A stretch of DNA of 64,000 nucleotides from assembly GCA_000469685.2 (NCBI GenBank), contig LS997564.1:1-64000 (forward strand). Reading direction: 5' to 3'. The notes below the pieces were generated by a model that saw only the letters and a list, made by a program, of their open reading frames with translations, ran no database searches and was not told where the DNA came from. Source of the stretch: Haemonchus contortus (Eukaryota > Nematoda > Chromadorea > Rhabditida > Trichostrongylidae). Within the stretch, counting starts at the first letter, position 1, and each line of letters starts with the position of its first letter. Positions 50,701 to 62,700 of this stretch are shown in pieces. The translations under genes and the position numbers were made by a program.

Positions 50701-53700
50701 GTGGAAAGTGTCATATCAGCACGAAAAATGCTACACGCCATAGAAAATTACCATTGTGTCTTCCTTTTATCTCTGATAAAGTCAGCACCGAAATACAGCG
50801 GAGCATTTTCAGAGCTGGACTGCAAGATGTTGTCCAATTAGTAAACATCCCTAATAACAATATCAAGCAGTTGTTAGTTCGAAACCGGCTCTACGACAAA
50901 CGGTGCATAACCAACGATTGTACCATATGTCGTACGGGAAAACAGGTGATTGCGCACTGATAGGCGTAATTTACCAGATAGAGTGCCGGGCATGTGGATC
51001 AACATACATCGGAGAAACGGGAAGACAACTGGCAGTACGAACTAATGAACATCTAGCAGGTATGAGGCGTGGCAGCTTGATGACGCCGCTTGGTAGACAT
51101 AAAACTGAGGAGCACAACAACAACAATTTTGAAATTAAGTGCACGATATTAGCGCAGGAGACGGAAGTTTCGGCAAGAAAAGCATTAGAGGCGTTCTGGA
51201 TTTTCCAAAGAAACCCAAAGATGAACGGTAGAGATGAGTGTCCATCCATAACTAATGATCTTTTGCCATATATACCGCACTGCGAGTTCTGACTCAGTAG
51301 CAGTATAACGAGATCTTCCTTATCACAAGTATAAGGGAGACAGCAATAAGTCTCATTCGCTACTGACAGTCGCCTGTGGCGACAGCGGATTTTCTCCGCG
51401 TGAGCGGTGGAACCTTGGTGAGCCGTTTGCAAAATACGGGTTTCGAGTAAATCTTCAGTTTGCAATGGGGGTCAAGACGCTTATTGGATGGCGTGTAAAT
51501 CACCTCGAATTACGTTTAGGCCTCTGAAGACGACGATTGAGTCGAAAAGTTAGGCCGTTTAACTGAATAAATTGTTCCACCTAAAAACCTCGTGTGGCAC
51601 AAGATAATATAATAATCATCACAAACAATAATAAATAATCATAAATTATTACTGTTCCTTGTAATAATTTTGATTACCATCCATTACTTATTATTTTCTT
51701 GATACTAAATATTATTCAGGGAAGATTATGCCTATGGCTTCAAATAATACGAAATCGATGGATGGTGCCATGACCAACCATCAATTTCGTATTATTCAAA
51801 GCTATAGGCAAACAGTAGTCTATGTGATAGTTCTCGAACGTTAGTAAGTTTGAAGATGCACCAATTTATTAGATGCCTTTACCTTGGCGATGATTTCTCC
51901 TTTTGTATTGATGCGAAAGAAGCGAGCATCTGTTCCAGAGATGTTGAAAAATAAAGTCGAGTCCTCATCGGAATCAATAGCATCCACTACGTGAACCACA
52001 TCTCCTAGAATTCACCCCGGTTAGATCAGTAATACAAAATAAAAATTGGAATTCAATTAGAATAAAAATTTGGAATGAAAACTCACCGGCTGACGCTCTT
52101 ATGTTGAAGGTGACCCACCGCGTGCAATCTTCTGAGTTCGAAATTTCTGGTCGAAGAAAACAGGACCTACTGATATCCAGCGAAACACACGCACACACAC
52201 CGACACATTTTGTGCGTTGGATTCATTCCCTCTTATTTCAACTTGACTGCGTGTTTTCTTTCATAGTATGCTCATTTAACGCGTGGTTCGCCCCCTACGT
52301 TCCCTGTAGGTCTACGCGGGCTGGATCTAGCTCAGTTACTTCCTACTACCTTGAATCTGCCGCCTGGACTTGTTCCAACTTTGAACGCCCCAGGTCCAAA
52401 TTAGCAATTTTTGGATAATTCCCGTCTCCTGTGAGCGAACCAAGTCAGTTCATTTCTTGTCGCAGACAATAAGTCCACGTGAGCCACCTCCGATCAGCAT
52501 TCCCACACTGCCGTCTTTATTCCTCGCAAATATAAGTGCCTCATGTCCAAACTGCCGAATTTCACTCACGCCGAAGTTGAGTCCTGCCACCTACCATTGG
52601 TGTTCCCATCCTGCCATTCCTGGTATCTGTACCCCTACAAAATTTGAACGCTTTAGTTACACGTGAACGGAAGTTATGAGTTTCCGCTGAACCCTGAACA
52701 CTGTGGGCGGAAATCAGTTCTGCCTCTCCCTGTGAGTGCTACCATCTTGTCGCCTGTACTCCCATCAAATTTGAACGCTCCAGGTCTACGGGATCAAGAG
52801 TTTTCGTTAAACCCCACTCACTGTGGGCTAGTTTGGTCGAGCTCGCAACTCCGGATTTCCTTCTGTACTTGCGTGCATGAAAATACTCCGAGCATCGCTC
52901 TTTTCATAGCGCGTCGTCTACACAGGGGAACAGCACTTATGAATTTCCACTCAACACCGCCCACGGTGAACGGCTTCCGGTCCTGCCACCAACCCGCCTG
53001 TGCTCCTGCCAAATTTAACGCTCTGGTTTGACGGAGATAGGAGTTATGTCCGGTCTGACAGACACATGCACAAGCAAACAAACACACAGACATTAGCACG
53101 TTATATATAGTAGGGTGATTTACATACGACTGATTTCACCTAGTTCAGAATAATGCGAAAGTTTCGAAAAAACGCGAAAATTTGCGACTTCAGAGGAGTG
53201 TAAAGAATAAAGAGTAAAATCTTGATGCGGTAATCAATCCCGTCTGAGGGATGTGCCCACACATTTGACATTCATTCGGGATCGTGGTGGCGTATTGAAT
53301 GCGTATGTAGCCTATACAATGACTTGCTGTGGCTAGCCGAGTGCTTTTATCTTCCCAGACGGATCTGGTACCGATTAACCGACCTCGGAGGGATGGAAGG
53401 TTTGGTTGGCCTGGGCGGATATCAATTTGGGATACGAACCTGTGGCCATGCGTGAGTGAAGTGCGCCGTTTGCCACTACACCACTCCGCCCTCTGAGAGG
53501 TATGATGAAAAAGAGGTAACATTAGGGGTTTGACGAGAATGTCACGAAAATAGCTGTATGGAAGGGGCTTTTGGAAGAGCTATTCGAATGCGCGCGCCAT
53601 TGCATACATATGGCTGCAATGCGCTGCCTGCGTGCAGGACGTGAGTCCCTGTGCGAATGGTGCAATCAGTACAGCTTCTATTGTATGACGCTTACCAACT

Positions 53701-56700
53701 CGTCCGCCTTGGGTGTGTACGTCGACTGAGTCGGTTTTAGGAGCCTCTATAATGCCCTGTTTTGACCTTTTTTTGACCAGACGGAGTCCCTTAGGCTATC
53801 CTTGGGGTCACGGTTCTTCTTAGGGAACGGTCTCAGAAACCATTACTAACGTAACCAAGGATGTCGCCGCTCAAGGTTAAAGAAAAGGAAAGGCAAGACA
53901 AAAGAGTGTTAACTAGTGAATTCGAAAAGAACAGAAGATCCAGCGCATTTTTATCCCCTTGGCTGCTTTCATAGTCCGCCGGCGTGCCGAGGGCAGTGCT
54001 AGGGGGAGGAGGGAGGCAACCGGTCGGTCAGTCCCTTCGAAAGACTATAAACAAAGAGATACAAGATCAAAAACCATTTACACAAGCCCTGGTTGTTTGG
54101 TTTTTGATCTTGTTCATCTTTGTTTTTGGTCCTTCGAAGGGTCTGACCGACCGTCGGCCTCCCTCCTCCCCCTAGCACTGCCTCGGCACGCCGGCGGACT
54201 ATGAAAGCAGTCCTTTCTCGCACTGACGATATAGCTTAGCTTCTGAGAATCCGTGCGCTACGGCTGATTCACAGGCTATGGGTTATTTTATACGGGTTTC
54301 TATTTAAAAAGCACATAGATTTTTTAGAAGTATTCCGTGTCTATCATTCTTCACAACTCACTATACATTCATAGAAAATGAAATCTTTGAACAATCTTCG
54401 AAACATTCGAAATTTCCCCTAAGTTTCTTCTATAAGAACAAGACAAAAAAATTGGTGAAAATGTAGTTGGGGGGGGGGGGGGGGGGGGGGGTAGTTGGGA
54501 TGGGGCAGCGCCCTTCCGAATCAAAACTAATCTTCAAAGGAGGAAGACAAGACTATTTCGTGAATTGGCTCACCCACCCCGGCGTTCCTTACCTTATCAT
54601 GCTCAGAACAAAACCTATTCATAACATAAAAAAGTTATGAAACGCTCCAAAGCACCATCTAGCCCTCGTCGATTCGGAATAGCGTTGTCCCTCCTTCAAC
54701 TACATTTCTACCAAAAGACTGCTCGTTGGAATCGAAGGAAGTAATAGTCAAAGAGAAGACAGTTTGAAGCAAACTGACCATTCCTGAAGTCTTTCGGCAC
54801 GAAAACGTCGAGTAGCTTATTTCGAATGACAGGATGGTTGTCATTTTCATCGTCAATAAAGACTGTAAGCCTTGCAGTAGCTGTTAGCCTCCGGAACCTG
54901 AACTGGTCAGTACAAGGGTCGACAACTTCAGCAGCAGTGATAATGAAAACAATGCCAGTGGTTAGTATTTGTGGAGAACTCTTTAGCAAAAAATGCGCGC
55001 ACCTTCCTGAGTCTGTTGCTCTAATAGTCAGGCGATATTCACTGATTTCCTCGCGATCCACAGCACTATTGACTCGGATTTCTCCTGTGATCCTATCAAT
55101 CAAGAATGGACTTTGTTCCAATAATGAGTACCTGAATTATGACTACTTCATAATTGGTGATTAGTGATTTACAAGGAAAAAAATCCGAAAAAGACGAGAA
55201 ATCACAGAACAAACCTCACAACTGCATTTTGACCTTCATCCTTGTCGAAAGCTGTGACTTTTAGAACCGCCTGGCCATGCTTGATATTCTCACGTACATG
55301 AATAACATAGTAAGGCTGATCAAATTCAGGCGCGTTGTCATTGTCGTCAAGTACGGTGATCTTAAATGAAGCTCAACTAACCGTGGCGGAACAGATGGGG
55401 AAAGAATGATATGTCCACTCTACAACCCATACAACCCTCTCTTGATTTCATTAATTCCGATGGAGCGGGATCTGGAAGTCATTTGAACTGGTGATTGCAG
55501 AAATTCGGAGAACGTCCTTTGCGCGCGTCCGTCGAAAGTAGGTCACCCCGCCCACTTCGCGCGCGGCGCACTCCACTGAGGTCTCAAGATGACATTACAG
55601 TACCACCAAGTGTCGGTGGAGCGATCGATTTGCATTTGTCCGGGTTATCTTCTCTTTGCCTGACTGCCGTGGACCAAGAGCAAATCGTATGCCCCAAGAC
55701 GGCTGCGACGACAGCTGCGACGTCTGTCAAGTATCCCGGGCTGACCCGCCGCATGCGACGTCTGCGGCGTGACCTAGTTTCGACGGATGCGCGCCCCGAA
55801 GAGCACCCCAGAAATTCTCATGTAGTAGGATTCAATGAGTAGCTACCTCCCTACCTCAAAACGGACGAGGTGCAGCTGTCTAATGTCGCATTGTCAGAGA
55901 CGCCTCTGTTCCATGCGGGTGAAGCCGTCAAAAAAATACTATTCTCGAAGGGTACTCGAATTAATACAGTGCGTTTCATAATTATAAGGTCACCCTCAAT
56001 TTTTGCACTTTCAAAAAAAGTAATCATTAAGGATTTTTTCTAGCATCATGAACAGATTCCCCAGCACGAATAACCTAGGTATCCGTTGCCTAGCCGCCGC
56101 TGCATTCTTCTGAACTTTTTTAGAACATTTTATTGGTTTTTGCACCGTTTCATAATTATAAGGTCACCCTGAGAAAGTGAACAATTATTTATGGAAGAGA
56201 GGAAATTTCGCGTTTGAAGATACTTATAAAGGTAAGCCTGTATAGCAAATGCTATTCTAAACCTGGCTGTCAACATGGCTCATGGTCATCTGCTTTCCTC
56301 TGATCAGAAGGCTCATCATGAAGGTGGGCTCCGTACTCGAGCCATTTCCAGGCAAATAGAGAGATCCCCTTGGTCCATTCGGAGATTTCTAGAGAGTCCT
56401 CATGTCGTTAGATATAACACCGACTGTGGACACCCATGAAAGATTACTACCCGTGACGAGCGCAAATTCTGAGGACTGTTTCCAACAGTACGTCCTCCTT
56501 GAACCAGATCCGATCGGAATTAAACCTCTCTGTGTCGAAAACTGCAGTCTGGAGAGCAGTGAGAAGGTGCGAGAACATCACCAGGTAAGCAATGGAGAAG
56601 GTGCCACGAATCACCGATCGCCACAGAGAGGCTCGACTCGGATTTGCAAAGATGAACCTAGGGAGAGATTGGGCAAAGGTAGATCTGCATCGAAATCTCA

Positions 56701-59700
56701 CCATAGAGCTGAAAAATTCCTACTCTGGTCGTCTTTTCGGATGAAAAGAAATTCAATCTGACGGAAACAAGCGGTACTAACGCGACTTGAAGAAGGAACC
56801 AGTCTACTTCAGCCATCGCAATTTCGGTGGAGGAAGTCTATGGTGTGGGGTGCATTCTGCAATGATGTTGTGTTGTATCTACCTGTCGTGAGCTGCAGTA
56901 TGTATTGCAAGGATTACCAGAACGTCTTGGAGCATCACCTAGTACCCTTTCTATGTCATCGCCGTCACCTCAACTATGTCTTTCAACAAGACAACTCCTC
57001 CATTCATGGGAGCCGTGCAACGGATGACGGCTGCAATGCCAATAAATAAGCGTCCTGCCATGGCCAGCCTGCAGTCTCGATCCCAATCCGATGGAAAACA
57101 TCTGGGGTATAATAGTCAGACAGATTTATGCGAATAACCGTCAGTTCCAGAGCACAGAAGAGCTGAAGCGGGCGATTATCGAAGCATGGAGAGCAATCGA
57201 TGAAGAACATCTTCGAAACCTAGTTTCTAGTATGCCACGCAGACTCTTTGATGTTGCTCTTAAACAAGGAGGAGCTATAGATTATTAAGTATTGTACATA
57301 TGCCATCAACGTTAATAAATCATTTACTTTCTCAGGGTGACCTTATAATTATGAAACGGTGCAAAAGCTGACACTATCTCTAAAAAATTCATGAAAAATT
57401 TTAGGTGAAGGATATTGCGACCAAAATTTGAGTACGGAGGTACATTGTGACGAGGAATCTACCAGTGTTTGCCAAAAAATTCCATTCTGGCTGCTTTCTC
57501 CGGAATCGCAAAAATCTGGGGTGACTTTATAATTATGAAACGCACTGTATATAGATTCCAGTGGAGGCTTTAGTATTCATAAAAAACAATTCAGGCTCTA
57601 ATGTGACACCTCCGTACAAGGTTACATGGGGAGTTTAGTACTTTACCTTGTAAGTTGGTGGATATGTAGATGCATACTGAATCCGAATAATCAGTGGAAT
57701 CAGGGAGTTTTTGACTATATGTATAACCATATAATAGTAAGTAATCAAAGTGAATGTTTAGAGTTTCCACATGAACTTGGTAGTTCTAAGATGGCAGCTA
57801 AGTTATTACGAATATTTCTGGATAATAAATTCACTCTCTTGAAGGTCAGAAAGTTAACCCCAAGGATAAAAGTTCGAAGTACTCAGTAACAGCTACTTAT
57901 GATGTTGCAAAACCATAGGACTGGGTATAAGGAAGTCAATTAGAGTCTAGCGTCCAATTCTGGACCAAAAATGGGTGGAAAGCAGTGCTGTTACCTTGAT
58001 TTCCACAGTGGACGAAAGCCTAGTTGTTCCGGAGTCGATTGCCTGCACAGTAATAAAGTGTTCCATGCAATCTTCACGATCTAATGAGTTGAGTAAAAGA
58101 AGTTCTCCTGAATTTCCCGACTAAGGAAGGATAGAAAAATTCATTCTCATACATGCATCCCAAAGCTTCTACATTTTGCATTCCACAGAGCATTCATAAA
58201 GAACGCCTAATTCTTTACATTCTCTGAAAATGCTATGCGGAAATTACTGTGACTAAAAAATCCTTACCGGATGCCGAGTTTATTGAGAAAAGGGATGCGT
58301 TGCCTTTGAAAATACTGTAGGCCACAAGCCCATTCGTGCCGCCGTCCAGATCCTGGGAATCAGATTGTGTGACCTTTCAATTTAAAGAGTCTCGCGCGTT
58401 TAAAATGGTATTTTGAGGATTACATTGAAGCTGTTCAATCTATTCAGTCGGACCTCAGTCAGATGACCTGCTAATCATAAAGAGATGGCACTGATGGCAG
58501 TAACATTACTCTTCCGTTACCAGTTCTTTTTCTGTTCAAGAGAAACGCCTTATCGCTAGAAAAAAAACTTGAGAAGCCTATTAACACGCATCATCAGAAG
58601 GTGAAAAACACGGTAACCTTTCTGGTTGTTTCTCTTCTTCTGACCGGAAAAAAATCAGAAACAAAAAAAGTGAAGGATTGCGAATCTGTAGGGTTCTTAA
58701 TAAAGCCTGAATTACCAAAGATAGCCTGAATATCTTTTCTACCAAGCTCATTTTCTTGGCTTTTTTCAACTACGTTTCGAAGCTGAATTCAAGGATGGAA
58801 CTTCAGGCACAAATCGTACGATCGAGCGAGGAGCCCCTTGGCCTCCAAAGTATTTTTAATTTTTTTTCTGAATGCAATAATTTTAAAGGCTCATTACCTC
58901 AGAAATCGTGCTGCCGATCACTGCAGGCAATGGTCCTGGTAAGTTTTCATAGATGGAGAATTGTACTGGTGAGCCACCAATAAATCTTGGACGTTCATCG
59001 TTGTTGTCCTTCACATGTACGATCACAGAGCTGAAGAGGAAAAGAGTAGTTTTACCGTCAAGCGCAAAGGCGCAGTAAAATAGGGTCTTATAATGCCAGC
59101 TCAACGTCACGCGCGAAGGCGTAGTAAAATTGGGTCTTATAATGCCAGCTCAAGGGGACAGCCGTAAAAATCGTGAACTTTCCAGTCCAGTTAACCATTT
59201 TTCACTTCAAATACCTCAATTTTAACGTGCACAAAGTATTCGATACCAACTTTTAGTGCTGGGCTGTTTAAAGGCACGATTCACGAAAAAAAAAGTTATT
59301 GAGTTCTTACCTTATTAATACTCAGCGGCCCCCATGGGTTGTAGAAGGGACCCTCTCACTCCCCCAATCTCGACGTCCAGGGCATAGTGGCAGCTCCGCT
59401 GTTGACGTAATTCGCATCTCCGCCCCTCGATCGGTGTCACGTTAGACGAGTGTCGAGACGACACAGTGTCATGTAATCGCGTCAGGACCCACCCTGAATT
59501 GCAAATTGGCAAATTGCCAGAGACGCAATGTGTTGTCTGCTATTGCATTGCGTCTCTGGCAATTTGCCAATTTGCAATTCAGGGTGGGTCCTGACGCGAT
59601 TACATGACACTGTGTCGTCTCGACACTCGTCTAACGTGACACCGATCGTCTCTAATCGACGTTCTTTCAATGTGAAACTCGTCCAACCCCCTTTCCAGCT

Positions 59701-62700
59701 CTTTTTTTGGCCCTTTGTAATTCTTTTTGTCCATCGTTTTTTGCGCTTTTTTCGTTGTTATCGCTTTATTCTAGGGTAGTTCTATCGATTTCCGTCACTA
59801 AAGGGTACCCTAACGTTTTTGTGAATAGGTGCCTTTAAGATTACTGCACGAAAACTCGTGTGTGGAATGTGAAGAGACTGCTAAACTCCTCCACCCAGGA
59901 CGAATTCAGATACTCAGTTGTTTGCAAAGTGTCTGTGGCTTAACATTTCATTAACGAAGAAGAGTGTGCTAAACAAGAAACTGCAATTCGTAATTTCGGT
60001 CCGCCCAACACTTACAGTACGCAGCGTTTTTGCACCCACTTTCAAGTTCAAAGTAGGTGACCCACGTTCGACGGCTTCAAGGTCAATCCAGCGCGGTAGT
60101 CCCACTTTATCTTATGACTAACCATTTGTAAATATCATAACAAAAAAAAAGATAAATTGGAATAAAACTGAATAGATGAATCAAAAAATCAGATAAGAGC
60201 AAGTAATTAGGAATTGGATTAGATTTCAAACTAAAATTTTGAACAGCGTCACATTTAAATCTCAAAATCTTGCATCCCTCTGTATCTGGTCACTGGAATC
60301 ATGTATTAAACCACATTGTTTACTGTTTTTTTACAGCCAAGAGTTGTTGAGTTTTGTTGGAAATTGTTTTTGTTTACTCTTGCAGGAAACATATCACGAC
60401 TCACAGTGCTTTATACACGGCAGAATTATTAGCACAACTGTAAGAAAGACTGCAAGAAGCCTGACTCGCTACTGAGACTCGTCTGACGACAGCGGATTCT
60501 CGCCCCATTAAGCGGTAAGGTATGCTTCAAATTGGTGGTTTTGAACTCATCGTCACAATTGTCAGAAGGAAAACGGGCTTTTTTATATTATGCAAATCAT
60601 CTCGAGATGCATTTGGACCTCTAAAGAAGACAATTGCGCTGGGTCGTCAGACCGCTGATTTAAAAAATAGTTCCACCTAAAAATCTTGCAAATCACAAGA
60701 ATATTCTGATCATGAACAACTATGCCGAAGTTGAAACAAGAAGTTGTTGAAGTTTATAAATCATCACATCTATTGAAAATATTATTAATAATTTATTGAA
60801 AATGAAATGAATAACAATAATAAATAAAATTGAGTGAGGGAATGTTCGTAGATCGAGCTCCCGACAGGGCCCATTATAAAAGCTTACCAATGCATTTCTG
60901 TCCGTTGCAATTAGAGAGAATAATCTGGCCGCTCACCTGTAAGTCTTGGGTCCTCCAGCGATATTTCTTGCTGACACGCTCACGTTGTACAGGGACTGAG
61001 ACTCGAAGTCTAGCGGTGAGCTCACGTACAGCACCCCACTGATGGGACTTACGTCAAATACACCAAATCCTTTTTCGATTTCAAAAACGCTTGCTGCATT
61101 TTCTATCTGAAATCGATGTGACTTTTTTCGGACAATGCACAGAAACAGAGTTTTTTCATCTCCAGGATGTGTAGGTGATACTTTGGAAATGCTCCGGTCA
61201 AAAACTGGCAAAGTAATTGCAAGGAACAACTTACACAGTCTTCATCATCAACTTTTAAACGAAGAAGAGGACTGCCACGAGTCGTTACCTGAAATCACGT
61301 ACACAATCAACCGCCTCCAGTTCAACAACGTCCGATTATGTCCTAACTCGAGTAGTCCAGAAAGACTGAGTTCTTTTTTGGACTTGCATTATCTAAACAT
61401 CACTGCTTTCGTTCAGGAACCCTCTGAAATGCCCACGAATTTCAAGGGTATGATAAGAATACGTTGCCCTCTCCATGACAATCGCCTGAGACATAAGTTA
61501 CTGTCAATATAAAAGAGTAATTCGGAAAGCTAAAGCGACTGCTTCAGCAACTGCATTCACAACTTATGCCAGTGAAAGATAGTTGAGCAAACACTTTCCC
61601 TATAAAGCGTGACCTTGCACTCTATGCCACCAATAGAATCCTTGTCCATCAGAGAAGACGCAAAAGGTCTGTTTTAGTGACGCAATCATTTTATGGTTTA
61701 TGACAACGCAAAAGAAGTACCTCATCGATTTCAACTGTGGTGGGACTGCTCCTCAGAATCGGTGCATGGTCGTTAACATCGACAACATGAACGGTAACCC
61801 GTTGGTAGGACACTAACTGTGGTATACCATGATCCATGGCAGCTACAGTAAGAGTGTAGTTGCGTATTTGCTCGAAGTCCAATGGTTTATTGACCTGAAA
61901 AGATTTATAACATTCAAAACAAAAAGTATAAAACTGATATAAGAAGAACGGGCTCTCAGAAAACGATTAATTCATTTTTGATGTGTAATTTACTCTGGAA
62001 ATGTAGAGTAGACAGGGAGTGTGTTCGTTGGACAGGAGTTCCGATGCAGACTTCACCTAACCAACCAATAAAAAACGTTACTCCGCCGCTGAGATGAGCA
62101 TGATCACTCTTCCTCTTGTTGGCAGCAACAGGCTCAGCGCCAGCTAATTCCTTACTGCTGACTATTTAAAGATAGGCAAGGACAATTGGTCTGAGGTGAG
62201 GTGAAACGCAGGCTCATTTGCTAGGTTTGGTCAGATGTGAAAATGAAAGAATGAAAGACTCGAGGCGGAACTAACGCCGCTTAGCTATGAGCTACTATTT
62301 AATTCCTCGGAAATGTAGAGCTAGAACTTATGAGTCGAAGAGGTCGAGCGAGCGGCTCTGAAAACTTACCATCAAATCTCCACGAACGGCGTCGATGATA
62401 AATTCAGCTCGTGGCAGAGACTCCGGCATGATACGATAGTGAATCTCAGCATTAAGCCCTTCGTCTGCATCCCTTGCCTCAACTCTTCCTGAAACATTGA
62501 GAATTGCCTGCTTCTGAAGGAATATTCCAAATTTATTCCTCACGCCTCAGTAGCACATGATTTTTCAAATAAGATTGGGATCAAGATTCAAATCAATCAA
62601 GGTGGTAATAATATTTTGTCAACCGCTGACTGGAAAACAAGTGCAGGCTCACCAATAACATTCATTCGATGACTGTTCTCTTCTACAAGAAACTCTGGAG

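Larger units (their letters stand above)
49527..51640 (+). mobile_element. Penelope-like element, right palindrome arm (longest copy)
   Basis: A plus-strand copy with RT and GIY-YIG endonuclease. Its first bases (49,567-49,602) are the exact complement of its own 3' end (about 51,590-51,627, CTCGTGTGGCACAAGATAAT onward), so the unit has inverted ends of about 38 bp. Together with the left arm it forms a head-to-head palindrome centred near 49.5 kb. Confidence 0.88.
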
